NCBI RefSeq assembly: GCF_900187325.1
Contig: NZ_FZMZ01000004.1
Coordinates: forward strand, 186,001 to 250,000
Source: Virgibacillus ndiopensis
Lineage (GTDB): Bacteria > Bacillota > Bacilli > Bacillales > Amphibacillaceae
Direction of reading: 5' to 3'
DNA length: 64,000 nt
This document shows, one piece after another, positions 8,123 to 17,392 of this stretch (positions are counted from its first letter, which is position 1; every line of letters starts with the position of its first letter). A program made the translations under genes and the position numbers. Below the pieces are notes generated by a model that had not been told where the DNA came from, did no database searches, and worked only from the letters and a program-made list of their open reading frames with translations.

Positions 8123-11100
8123 TTACCTTTCTATTTCCACTAAGAATGTTTTGATCTCATACGGTTTAATATCAAATTCGATATGCTCATCATGTGATAA
8201 TTCACTTACTGGTTCCTCCATTAAATTACATTCCTGCCAGCTCTTAATAGATAACTCCGAAGTTACGTTGACAGGGCCTCTTCTTCCAGTGAATTCATGT
8301 AATCGTATAACAACTTTATCGCTGTCTTCTGCTTTCTTTACAGCGTCAACCACGGCATAGTCAGCTGATATCGAAAATAAACTGAAACTAGCTTCACTAG
8401 ATTTTCCTTGAATATAGGATAATGGTTGATTTAAATCTGACGCTTCCTGAACAGTTCTTCCTTCCACCCATGATCCTTGATGGGGCAACAAGGAATAAGT
8501 AAATGTATGCTCCCCTTGATCTTGCGTATAATCCGGGAATGTTGCACCCTTTAGCAGTGTAAGTCTCATTGTAGCGTCTTTGATGTCATAGCCGTATTTA
8601 CAATCGTTCAGTAAGCTTACTCCATAGCCTCGCTCGGATAAATCAGCCCACTGATGACCAACCGTTTCAAATTTTGCAAGGTCCCAGCTAGTGTTCCAGT
8701 GCGTAGGTCGCTTCACATTTCCAAACTGAATATCAAACGTAGCCTCCGTTGAACGAACATTTACCGGGAAAGCGACTTTAAGCAATTGATTTGCCTCATG
8801 CCATGTAACGTTCGTTTCAAAATCGATGCGGGGATTATCCGCGTAAACAATCATTTTCTGCTCGATGATAGATTGGTTGTATTCCCAAGTAAATTGCATT
8901 ACAGCACGAAGGGAATTTACTTCTATAACTTCTATCGATCTAACATTACAAATTTCTTTCATTTTCTCTTGGTAGGAAATGTCAATTTCCCAAGCATCCC
9001 ATCTTGTAGGCTTGTCTTCGAAGATCTGCAATACATTACCTAATTGATTCTCTCCCAATACTTCCCGTTTATTTTGACTATCAAAAATCCTGGTAAGATG
9101 GCCCGCTTCGTTCCATTCCATTTCATAAAAAGGTGTTACTACATGGTTATCCTCAATTGTAAAAGGACATCCCATTTCTTCTAAATCATCCCGAGAACTC
9201 GGGTGAAAATCAATCGTCGTAAACCCCAATCCAGGAACAGTAGCATTGACTAGCCAGTAGTCTCCAACTTTTTCTGCACGTAATGCGTTCTTGGAATGAT
9301 CAAACCATCGACCCGATTCCATGCCTGAACGAACCGGAATTTCAATTAAAGAATTGCGTTGCCAGGAAGATTGGTTAAGTACCGTAAACGATTGTGTTTT
9401 ATCCTCAGACACCACCCCCTTACCTACTTGATTTCGTATAGATAATGCTATTTCTTCTGCTTCTTTATATTCTAGCTTGCTATCTTCATAGACTTCTTTA
9501 ATTGCAGACCCAGGAAGAATATCATGAAACTGGTTTCTTAAAATTATTTTCCAGCCGTGATTCAATTGTTCTAGCGGATAGTGGCTCCACGTTTTTGTCA
9601 AAACGCTCTCAAGCACACTTAGAAGCTCCACTTCTTTATACAATAGTTCCAATTTGCGATTTGATTTCTTATTATAAGCTTGCGATGTATATGTTCCACG
9701 ATGGAACTCTAAATAAAGTTCTCCATCCCATAAATGTACATAACCCTCTGTTTCTTCCACGTCTTGATGAAGTTTTTCTAAGTAATCCACTGCTTTACCA
9801 GTGACAACATTTGGTACACCTGGCATAGTGTTGAGCCGGCGCCTCATTTCCAGCATGTCTCGAGTGACACCACCACCGCCATCACCATGACCATACGTTA
9901 CCATAATATCTTTGGTTACTCCTTTATCTCTAAATGCTTCCCATGCACCAATCATTGTTTCGGCGCTTATATTCGCATTGTAATCAGCTCCCCAGCCTTT
10001 ACGACCGGGATAAGGCGTTGTAATAAAGTACGTTATGATCTCTGTCCCATCAATTCCACGCCATTTAAAGACATCATGAGGCATACGATTGTATTGATTC
10101 CAGCTAATCTTTGTAGTTACAAATGACTTGATGCCGGATTTTTTTAAAATCTGTGGTAAAGCCCAACTATACCCAAATACATCTGGCAACCATAGATATG
10201 TACACTCCACACCGAATTCTTTTCGTAAAAAACGAGTCCCGTGTAACAATTGACGAATGAAGGATTCGCCAGAAGGAAGGTTACAATCCGGCTCAACCCA
10301 CATGCCACCATCCGGTTCCCAACGCCCTTCCTCTACACGCTTGTGAATTTGCTCGTATATGACTGGGTAATCCTGTTTAATATAATCATAGAGTTGTGGC
10401 TGTGCTTGCTGGAATAAGTATTCTGGATATTTTTCCATTAAGCGAAGCACCGTCGAAAATGATCGAGCCACTTTTTCCCGTGTATGCTTCAGACGCCATA
10501 ACCACGCAACATCAATATGCGTATGACCAATGGCATGCACTGTCACCGGATAGTGTTTTTCAATCTGTTCTAAGCCTTTTTTCAGAACATCCCGAGCACC
10601 TTTGATGGATTGATAAAATGCTTCCGATCCAGGTGACATCCAATCTACTTGGTTAAAAGCACGATTTAGCACAAGCAGCAAATCTTCCCTGACAGGATTT
10701 TTCTGATCTAGCATTTCGATGGTCTGGAGAGCAGCCTTCCCTGTGTAGTACAAGTCATCGGCATTTTCGTCTAGCCATGATAGAAAAGCTTGCTTAAACG
10801 TATGAACCTGTTCGACAGGGCGGCCTCCTCCTTCCAAGCCTGACCATAAGCGGAAATCTAACCGAGCACTAGTTCCTGCAAGTTCTTCTGAGAAAAATAC
10901 TTCTTTGTGATTGCCATCCACTCCTTGAAATGGAAAACGATTAACATACAATAACGATTCAAATCCAGAATTGGTCCCGCCATCGGTGATACCAAAGTCA
11001 AAGACTCCTACTACCTGTTTTGAATTCCACTCCTCAGGGATCTTTACCTCAGCTCCAAGCCAAGCATATAGGTCTCTTCCAGCCCACTTTTCTCCTTTTT

Positions 11101-11257
11101 TAAGTGTGGACCATTCACCATCTATTGGAGGTTTTGCTCCTACTTCACCTTTTGTATCCAACTGGAATCGGAAGGAGGATATTTCTATTTTCTCTCTATA
11201 TCGGTGACAATCTAATTCAGTCAATCTTGCTGCAAGTTTCTTTTCTGTTTGAAACAA
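8123..11257 (-). CDS. Alpha-mannosidase, glycoside hydrolase family 38
   Basis: 1044-residue cytoplasmic GH38 enzyme without a signal peptide. Zinc ligands are visible in HTHIDVAWLW (His247, Asp249) and the nucleophile region in LWLPDVFGYSWALPQI (Asp359); ELYLEFHRGTYTSQ and NQFHDILPGS are further family marks. TTG start with GAGGGG 5 nt upstream. It follows a carbohydrate ABC importer on the same strand and should hydrolyse imported alpha-mannosides (for example mannooligosaccharides or glycan fragments) to mannose. Length agrees with bacterial GH38 members. Confidence 0.93.
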   Translation of the reverse strand: MFQTEKKLAARLTELDCHRYREKIEISSFRFQLDTKGEVGAKPPIDGEWSTLKKGEKWAGRDLYAWLGAEVKIPEEWNSKQVVGVFDFGITDGGTNSGFESLLYVNRFPFQGVDGNHKEVFFSEELAGTSARLDFRLWSGLEGGGRPVEQVHTFKQAFLSWLDENADDLYYTGKAALQTIEMLDQKNPVREDLLLVLNRAFNQVDWMSPGSEAFYQSIKGARDVLKKGLEQIEKHYPVTVHAIGHTHIDVAWLWRLKHTREKVARSFSTVLRLMEKYPEYLFQQAQPQLYDYIKQDYPVIYEQIHKRVEEGRWEPDGGMWVEPDCNLPSGESFIRQLLHGTRFLRKEFGVECTYLWLPDVFGYSWALPQILKKSGIKSFVTTKISWNQYNRMPHDVFKWRGIDGTEIITYFITTPYPGRKGWGADYNANISAETMIGAWEAFRDKGVTKDIMVTYGHGDGGGGVTRDMLEMRRRLNTMPGVPNVVTGKAVDYLEKLHQDVEETEGYVHLWDGELYLEFHRGTYTSQAYNKKSNRKLELLYKEVELLSVLESVLTKTWSHYPLEQLNHGWKIILRNQFHDILPGSAIKEVYEDSKLEYKEAEEIALSIRNQVGKGVVSEDKTQSFTVLNQSSWQRNSLIEIPVRSGMESGRWFDHSKNALRAEKVGDYWLVNATVPGLGFTTIDFHPSSRDDLEEMGCPFTIEDNHVVTPFYEMEWNEAGHLTRIFDSQNKREVLGENQLGNVLQIFEDKPTRWDAWEIDISYQEKMKEICNVRSIEVIEVNSLRAVMQFTWEYNQSIIEQKMIVYADNPRIDFETNVTWHEANQLLKVAFPVNVRSTEATFDIQFGNVKRPTHWNTSWDLAKFETVGHQWADLSERGYGVSLLNDCKYGYDIKDATMRLTLLKGATFPDYTQDQGEHTFTYSLLPHQGSWVEGRTVQEASDLNQPLSYIQGKSSEASFSLFSISADYAVVDAVKKAEDSDKVVIRLHEFTGRRGPVNVTSELSIKSWQECNLMEEPVSELSHDEHIEFDIKPYEIKTFLVEIER

Positions 11258-11340
11258 AAATACCCCTCATTTCATTTTTTCGTATTTCATAGTTTTATCA
11301 TACAGGTTACTAGATTTAGAGTATACTAGCACACGATACT

Positions 11341-12177
11341 TCATCCTTTAATCCCGCTAAATGTGATACCTTTAATAAATGTTTTTTGTAAGAAGAAAAA
11401 CAACACGATAATTGGTAATGTCATTAACGTTGATACAGCCATCATTAAACTCCATTCAGAACCTTGTTTATTTTGGAACTGCTGAAGAGCTAAGGATAAT
11501 GTGTACGAATCTTCATTTGTCAGATACAGTAAAGGACCAAGGAAATCGGTCCAGCTTGCCATTAATTGGAACAACCCAACTGCCAGAATAGCGGGCTTCG
11601 CTAAAGGAAGCATAATCTGCCAGTAAACCCGGAGTTCGCTAGCTCCATCCATTTTCGCTGCTTCCCTAAGTGAATCTGGAAGCCCCATGAAAAATTGACG
11701 TAACAGGAAAATGTAAAATGGAACACCAAAAAATTGCGGTATAATTAGTGGTAATGATGTACCAACCCAACCCAATTTGTTAAACAACAGAAACAAAGGA
11801 ATCATGGTAACTTGAGCCGGAATCATCATGACAGCTAAGGTCACAGCAAAAAGTACATTTCTGCCTTTCCATTTTAGTTTAGCAAAACTATACGCAACAA
11901 GCGGGCATGTCAAAACAACGCCCATAGTGCTTAAAATCGTTATCACAGAGGTATTAAACAAATACTTCCAAAAAGGTACATATTCAACCGCTTTACTATA
12001 ATTCTCCCATTCAAAAGGTTTGGGTATCCACTCTGGCGGAAAGGTAAATACCTGTTCAATAGGTTTCAACGATGTGGATACCATCCAGATAAAAGGTACT
12101 AAGAAAAACAGTGAAGCTATAATTAAACAGATATGAGCAGCTGTAAATTTAAATTTTTTCACATGGGTAGGATTCAT
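11341..12177 (-). CDS. Carbohydrate ABC transporter permease, MalG type
   Basis: 278 residues with six predicted membrane spans and the permease EAA loop (REAAKMDGASELRVYWQIMLPL) that docks the ATPase. CUT1-family inner-membrane subunit pairing with the MalF-type permease encoded 12 bp upstream. No ATP-binding gene is present in the operon; bacilli usually share a housekeeping MsmX-type ATPase among CUT1 importers, and that is the likely solution here. Confidence 0.92.
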   Translation of the reverse strand: MNPTHVKKFKFTAAHICLIIASLFFLVPFIWMVSTSLKPIEQVFTFPPEWIPKPFEWENYSKAVEYVPFWKYLFNTSVITILSTMGVVLTCPLVAYSFAKLKWKGRNVLFAVTLAVMMIPAQVTMIPLFLLFNKLGWVGTSLPLIIPQFFGVPFYIFLLRQFFMGLPDSLREAAKMDGASELRVYWQIMLPLAKPAILAVGLFQLMASWTDFLGPLLYLTNEDSYTLSLALQQFQNKQGSEWSLMMAVSTLMTLPIIVLFFFLQKTFIKGITFSGIKG

Positions 12178-12189
12178 TCATTTCCCTCC

Positions 12190-13164
12190 TTATTTACCTT
12201 GATAATGCACCCAGCGCTTGGAAGACCAGAATATGAGTATAGTTAAGATCATAATAACGACAAATAGAATCCATGCCATGGCAGAGGCGTAACCCATCTT
12301 GAAGTATTTAAACCCATTGTCATACAAATACATAACATAAAACGTTAAAGAGTTGGCAGGCTTTCCTTGCCCTTGTGTAAGTGTATAAGGTAGGGTAAAC
12401 TGCTGAAATGCTCCTATAACCCCCATTACGAGGTTGAAAAAAATAACTGGCGTAAGCAAAGGCAACGTTATATGAAACGTTTTTTGAAACCAACTTGCCC
12501 CATCTACTTCTGCTGCTTCATAATATTCATCCGAAATATCACCTAAACCCGCCAAATAAATTACCACAGCTTGCCCAATCCCCCAAAGAGACATAAAAAT
12601 GAGGGAAGGCTTTGCCCATTCCTCACTTCCCAGCCAAGCTGGCCCTTTGATACCAATCATGTCCAAGAACCCATTTACAAGACCGAAGCCTGGATTTAAC
12701 AGCCACATCCATAGTACAGCAATCGCCACATGAGGAACTAAAGTTGGCAGAAAGAAAATAGTTCGATAGATTGTCATTCCTTTAATTTTCATATTCAACA
12801 TCATTGCTAAAGCTACCCCTGAGATAATACTTAAAGGAACAAAAAAGACGGCAAAATAAACCGTATTATAAATAGATTTTAAAAATAGTTCATCATGAAT
12901 TAATTCTTTGTAATTCTGGAACCCAATAAACTCACCTGGTTGCAGGATGGAATAAGATGTAAAACTAAAATAAATGGAAGCAACCAATGGCAAAATATAA
13001 AACATAAAAAGCCCAATAATCCATGGGGATGCAAAAAACCAACCAGTTCTCCCATTGTTTAACGTAATCGTTTTCGGCTTTTTGTGCTTGATCGGTTTCG
13101 GTTGTTTGTGTTTACCAGTTGTACGAGGTGATGTGTCAACTTTGTTTACTGCTTCTTGTCCCAA
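12190..13164 (-). CDS. Carbohydrate ABC transporter permease, MalF type
   Basis: 324 residues. A basic, lysine-rich N-terminal tail (about 35 residues) precedes the first span (GWFFASPWIIGLFMFYILPL). The EAA loop reads YEAAEVDGASWFQKTFHITLPL. It forms the translocation channel with the downstream MalG-type permease; both belong to the CUT1 family. Same-strand order binding protein, MalF, MalG, GH38 mannosidase indicates one operon for mannoside uptake. Confidence 0.92.
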   Translation of the reverse strand: MGQEAVNKVDTSPRTTGKHKQPKPIKHKKPKTITLNNGRTGWFFASPWIIGLFMFYILPLVASIYFSFTSYSILQPGEFIGFQNYKELIHDELFLKSIYNTVYFAVFFVPLSIISGVALAMMLNMKIKGMTIYRTIFFLPTLVPHVAIAVLWMWLLNPGFGLVNGFLDMIGIKGPAWLGSEEWAKPSLIFMSLWGIGQAVVIYLAGLGDISDEYYEAAEVDGASWFQKTFHITLPLLTPVIFFNLVMGVIGAFQQFTLPYTLTQGQGKPANSLTFYVMYLYDNGFKYFKMGYASAMAWILFVVIMILTILIFWSSKRWVHYQGK

Positions 13165-13220
13165 TTTACCCTCCCCTTTATGATGAAGAAGGGAGAGGAA
13201 ATTCCCTTCTCCCTATCTGT

Positions 13221-14522
13221 TTATTCAATTGCAGCGTTAACTTTCTTATTCACGGCTTCTAACAGCTCTTTTGGCGTTCCGTTTCCGTGAATAGAATTAT
13301 CTACTGCATTTGATAATTCGTTCCATAATAGTTCACCTTCTGGAATTACTGGACGATTATGTGATTTTGGAAGTATATTGATAAATTTGCTAAAAATAGG
13401 ATCATCTTTATACCCTAGTTTCTCGTTAACCGAATCAATCACAGATAACGTTTTGTATTTTCCGTTATAAATTTCCTGACCTTCCTCCGAACCAAAGAAT
13501 TTAACAAATTCCCATGCTTCATCAGGATGTGGTGCACCTTTCGGAATAACTACAGCCATCCCACCTGACCAAGAAGTGAAGTTATCACCTGTTGGTGTAG
13601 GTATTGGTGTAACGCCGTAATTTAAATCCGGTTTATACTTTAAGTAACTTGAAATACTCCAATTTCCACCAATATGCATAGCAAGCTGTCCCGTCAGAAA
13701 TGGATCCATTTCACCTGAACCACTGGAATCAGTAAAGCCAGTTATATCTTCCACATTATATTTCTTTGCATATTCCGTCATCCATTCAAGCGATTCAACA
13801 ATTTTAGGATCATCAGCAGTCACTTTTCCAGCTACTTTATCAAAGAATTCTCCACCAAATGACCAACCCCAAGAGTAGAGCCAACCTTGGTTATACCATG
13901 GAATAAAACCAATTCTCTTAAATCGATTCCCATCTTTAATGGTAAGTTTCTCAGCTGCCTCCTCCAGCTCAGCAATTGTCTTTGGCGGATTTTCAGGATC
14001 TAATCCTGCATCTTTAAATGCATCTTTGTTGTAAAATAACATCCGTGCATCGGTATCAACAGGCATGGCATACAGTTTATCCTGATACGTAGCCTCTTCC
14101 CATGCAAACGGATAATACGTATCTTTCGTAACCCCATCTTCCTTCGCGTATTCGGTAAGATCTGTTAAGGCACCTTGATCAGCCCATGAACCAACTTTGA
14201 ATCGGTCAAACCAGGATACATCTGGAGGATTTCCCCCAGCTACTGCTGCCAATAACTTTTCATTTTGTGATTCATCGGCAGCGGTGTATACTGCATCTAC
14301 TTTTATGTCTTCATGCTTCTTGTTAAAGGCATCTACTACAGCATTAATCGCTTCTTCGCCAACTCCCGTATTTTCATGCCAAAACGTAATGGTCGTTACA
14401 CCATTTTCCGACTTAGCCTCTCCGGATTGCCCATCATTCGAGCATGCCCCAAGTGCAAGCGCTAACATAAGAGGAATAGCTAAAGAGACTTTTTTCACCT
14501 TATCACCTTTTAAAAACACCAT
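13221..14522 (-). CDS. Extracellular sugar-binding lipoprotein of ABC importer
   Basis: About 433 residues. The start at 14522 has AAGGGGG just upstream; the ORF extends further but without a usable ribosome site. Lipoprotein signal peptide with lipobox LALGACS, then a type-1 solute-binding fold (TTITFWHENTGVGEEAINAV, SWSGGMAVVIPKGAPHPDEAWEF). It should be anchored outside the membrane, capturing the glycoside transported by the two following permeases. First gene of the operon; a good promoter lies at 14690-14718. Confidence 0.92.
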   Translation of the reverse strand: MVFLKGDKVKKVSLAIPLMLALALGACSNDGQSGEAKSENGVTTITFWHENTGVGEEAINAVVDAFNKKHEDIKVDAVYTAADESQNEKLLAAVAGGNPPDVSWFDRFKVGSWADQGALTDLTEYAKEDGVTKDTYYPFAWEEATYQDKLYAMPVDTDARMLFYNKDAFKDAGLDPENPPKTIAELEEAAEKLTIKDGNRFKRIGFIPWYNQGWLYSWGWSFGGEFFDKVAGKVTADDPKIVESLEWMTEYAKKYNVEDITGFTDSSGSGEMDPFLTGQLAMHIGGNWSISSYLKYKPDLNYGVTPIPTPTGDNFTSWSGGMAVVIPKGAPHPDEAWEFVKFFGSEEGQEIYNGKYKTLSVIDSVNEKLGYKDDPIFSKFINILPKSHNRPVIPEGELLWNELSNAVDNSIHGNGTPKELLEAVNKKVNAAIE

Positions 14523-14677
14523 TTTTTCCCCCTTTATCGTAAGTTTTAACTTTAACGTTTGGTCCTTCCCTCCTTCCATCTACCTTTATTAACCACAACT
14601 GAAAAGTTATGAGTAATAGCATTGCTAAAAACAAAGATTTACATGATGACTATACAACCGAAGGAAAATCCTTTTTT

Positions 14678-14718
14678 TGATATATCAATATATTAACAAT
14701 ACAAATTATTGATGTCAA
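14678..14718 (-). promoter_or_regulatory. Sigma-A promoter and palindrome for the mannoside operon
   Basis: On the minus strand TTGACA (14713-14718) is followed after exactly 17 bp by TAATAT (14690-14695). Immediately downstream is the palindrome TGATATATCA (14678-14687), placed where a repressor would block transcription start. The GntR/LacI-type regulator encoded just upstream is the natural candidate to bind here, although its own presumed operator at 15958-15982 is different in sequence. Confidence 0.6.
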
Positions 14719-14770
14719 TATATTTTTATTTTAGGCTATTTTCAGAATTCTAACAAAGAAACAAAAAAAA

Positions 14771-14792
14771 GAACCATGTTTATTCATGGTTC
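14771..14792 (-). terminator. Terminator overlapping the end of the GntR-type regulator gene
   Basis: Stem GAACCATG / CATGGTTC (14771-14778, 14785-14792) with 6-nt loop, followed on the minus strand by a run of eight T. The stem includes the last codons and stop of the regulator gene, so the regulator is transcribed separately from the transporter operon. Confidence 0.85.
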
Positions 14793-15940
14793 CCCTGTAA
14801 ACGAACTATTCTTGTAGATTGGCCATCCACTAATTCAAAATCAACTTTGCAATCAACTGGTTCTTTATCTCCGTTAAACTGTTTGATCAAAAGTTCTACC
14901 GCATTATGTCCCATATCTAATTGATTTTGCCGTATATGGGTGAAAAAAGGTTTATCCATATACGAATTTGGAGAATCAAAACAAAGGATCGAAATATCTT
15001 TTGGCGTCCTTTTCTCTAATGACTCAAGGATTTTGGACAGGAAGACGGCTATTTCATATTCACTACAAATATATGCGGTAACAGCTGGGTTTTGTTGAAT
15101 AAACCGGACCATCCTGTCGTGATCTTTTTCTTCATATACTTTGGAATCTTCGCCGTGCAAATTAACTGGCATGGTACTATGAATATCTGTCAGGATATAG
15201 TCTTGATTTAAAGGTTCTCCTTTTTCGGAAAAAGCTGCTTGAAATCCCCTAAAGCGTTCCTCTACGGAAGAAGTACCTTCCACGGAAGGTGAAACAAATG
15301 CAATATCCTGATGACCACCTTCTAGTACTAATTTAGTTAGTTGCTGCATCGCCTTTTTATTATCAATGGAAACTGAACTCGCTGGTATCCCTTTTAAATA
15401 ACGATCAATAAGAACCAACGGATACTCTTCAACAACCAACCGAAGCAGTTCGTTATTGTAATGAGTTCCTTGGACAGGTAGTACAATAATTCCTTTAACA
15501 CCCATGTTCACAAAGGAATTTATTGCCTTCTTCTCTTCCTCTTTTAATCCAAATGTTCTCTTGATCATAAGGTTGTATTGATGTTCAGCACACCTTTCCT
15601 CGATCGACTTAACTAAATCGAGACCATACGTATCGGTGAAATCTGGTATGATCAAGCCAATTAACCTGTGATCGTGGTGTTTTTCGGATTCCGTTTTACC
15701 TTCGTTAGCAGGATTATTAAATTTAGGAAGGTTATATGCAACAAAAGATCCTTTTCCCTGGTAGCGTTCAATAATATTTTTCTGAGAAAGTAAATCCAGC
15801 GCCTTTTTAGATGTAATTCTACTTACATTAAATTGTTTAGCCAATTCATCCTCCGTAGGAATCTTATCTCCCTGCTTCATATCCCCTGCTTTTATTTTAT
15901 CAAATATATAATTGTAAATTTGTTCATAAAGGCTACTCAT
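14780..15940 (-). CDS. GntR-type DNA-binding domain fused to LacI-type sensor (AraR-like) regulator
   Basis: About 386 residues. N-terminal GntR winged helix (IPTEDELAKQFNVSRITSKK) and a periplasmic-binding-protein-like sensor (LIGLIIPDFTDTYGLDLVKS, DRYLKGIPASSVSIDNKKA, DISILCFDSP). This AraR architecture is typical for sugar-responsive repressors. The ATG at 15940 is 9 nt from AAGGA; the ATG at 15949 is only 1 nt from it. Located immediately upstream of the mannoside operon, it most likely represses that operon until a mannose-derived ligand binds (inference). Confidence 0.88.
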   Translation of the reverse strand: MSSLYEQIYNYIFDKIKAGDMKQGDKIPTEDELAKQFNVSRITSKKALDLLSQKNIIERYQGKGSFVAYNLPKFNNPANEGKTESEKHHDHRLIGLIIPDFTDTYGLDLVKSIEERCAEHQYNLMIKRTFGLKEEEKKAINSFVNMGVKGIIVLPVQGTHYNNELLRLVVEEYPLVLIDRYLKGIPASSVSIDNKKAMQQLTKLVLEGGHQDIAFVSPSVEGTSSVEERFRGFQAAFSEKGEPLNQDYILTDIHSTMPVNLHGEDSKVYEEKDHDRMVRFIQQNPAVTAYICSEYEIAVFLSKILESLEKRTPKDISILCFDSPNSYMDKPFFTHIRQNQLDMGHNAVELLIKQFNGDKEPVDCKVDFELVDGQSTRIVRLQGNHE

Positions 15941-15957
15941 TCGATCCATCCTTAGTG

Positions 15958-15982
15958 ATTTGTTATATTCATTATAACAAAT
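15958..15982. promoter_or_regulatory. Perfect 10-bp-arm palindrome upstream of the regulator, probable autoregulatory operator
   Basis: Arms ATTTGTTATA (15958-15967) and TATAACAAAT (15973-15982) flank a 5-bp centre. It lies 17 bp before the regulator start. The rest of the gap up to the aldolase gene at 16290 contains no ORF and nothing else I can assign. Confidence 0.6.
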
Positions 15983-16289
15983 ATATTGAATTAGTACAAT
16001 TTCAAGATTACGTACTAACTGTGATCCTAAACATATAAACCTATATCTCCTCTAGTCTATATAACTACCCCTCCATTGCAAAATGTTCACCAACAAGTCG
16101 TTTTTCCTACTATTTTAACATATTTTGTAGGATGCGGGTTCAGACCTTGTCTCCTATCCCCAAACACTTTAATACACCATAACCACGACAAATGCTACAA
16201 TTAATTATGATGCTTGCTTCAGCAAATTGTACGTATATTCGTTATCAAGCTGAAAAAACTAGCACTATTATGGTAGAGGAGTGGAAAAT

Positions 16290-17174
16290 ATGCGACAAGA
16301 TCAATTACAAAAAATGAAAAACGGTAAAGGATTTATAGCTGCACTGGACCAAAGTGGTGGCAGTACACCAAAAGCACTAGCTGCTTACGGTGTACCAGAG
16401 GACGCGTATTCCAATGAGGATGAAATGTTTGATTTAGTCCACGAAATGCGGACACGGATAATTACTTCCCCTGCATTTGATTCCGACTATATTCTTGGTG
16501 CCATTTTGTTTGAACAAACGATGGATCGTGAAATTGAAGGCATGTACACTGGCGATTACCTCTCTGAGAAGAAAGGCATTGTACCTTTTCTAAAAGTAGA
16601 TAAAGGACTTGCTGAAGAATCCAACGGTGTACAAATGATGAAGCCAATTACCGATCTAGACGAAACACTACGACGTGCGAATGAACGTCATATTTTCGGT
16701 ACAAAAATGCGCTCTGTGATTAAAGAAGCTAACCCTGAAAGCATTAAGGCTGTTGTTGATCAGCAATTTGAAATCGGCAAACAGATTATCGCAGCTGGAC
16801 TGGTACCAATTATCGAACCAGAAGTGGATATTAATAGCCCAGAAAAAGAGAAATGCGAGGACCTACTAAAAACGGAAATCCTTAGCCATCTCGACAGTCT
16901 AACTGATAATGAACCTGTCATGTTAAAATTATCGATTCCTACAAAAGCGAATTTGTATAAAGAACTGATCGATCATCCAAAAGTTGTTCGTGTCGTTGCT
17001 CTTTCCGGAGGCTATTCTGCAGATGTGGCAAATGAAAAGCTGAAAGCAAATGATGGTCTTATCGCCAGCTTCTCTAGAGCTTTAAGCCAGGATCTGAACG
17101 CCAACCAGACGGATGAAGAATTTAATGCTACATTAGAAAATGCTGTAAAATCTATTTATGAAGCTTCTGTTTAA
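16290..17174 (+). CDS. fda: Class I fructose-bisphosphate aldolase
   Basis: 294 residues. The N-terminal [20 protein letters not shown] is diagnostic of the staphylococcal/bacillar class I aldolase (FdaB type), which cleaves fructose-1,6-bisphosphate to dihydroxyacetone phosphate and glyceraldehyde-3-phosphate through a Schiff-base lysine, metal-free; [15 protein letters not shown] is a second family segment. ATG 16290 is preferred, 8 nt after GAGGAG. A monocistronic unit closed by a strong terminator. Codon use is richer in G and C at third positions than most neighbours, as expected for a highly expressed glycolytic gene. Confidence 0.93.
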   Translation: MRQDQLQKMKNGKGFIAALDQSGGSTPKALAAYGVPEDAYSNEDEMFDLVHEMRTRIITSPAFDSDYILGAILFEQTMDREIEGMYTGDYLSEKKGIVPFLKVDKGLAEESNGVQMMKPITDLDETLRRANERHIFGTKMRSVIKEANPESIKAVVDQQFEIGKQIIAAGLVPIIEPEVDINSPEKEKCEDLLKTEILSHLDSLTDNEPVMLKLSIPTKANLYKELIDHPKVVRVVALSGGYSADVANEKLKANDGLIASFSRALSQDLNANQTDEEFNATLENAVKSIYEASV

Positions 17175-17203
17175 AAAATGATAGTGAAAGCTAGCTATTA
17201 AAG

Positions 17204-17252
17204 GTGCCTGTCGCTTGTTCAATTTCGTCAAGTGGCAGGCACTACGTTTTTC
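17204..17252 (+). terminator. Rho-independent terminator after fda
   Basis: 14-bp stem including G-U pairs: GTGCCTGTCGCTTG (17204-17217) with CAAGTGGCAGGCAC ending at 17242, followed by a T run at 17247-17252. Similar GTGCCTG / CAGGCAC pieces occur near 43994 and 45360, so this may be a dispersed repeat. Confidence 0.75.
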
Positions 17253-17392
17253 CACACATATATTTAACAATATTGAAACAAAAATAGGCGCTTCACTCAA
17301 CGCCTTATGTAACGATCAGTCGCACTACATGACCAAATCATACTATTTATTAATATCTCCGACTGGAAAAACCATCAATCTTATTTATAACT

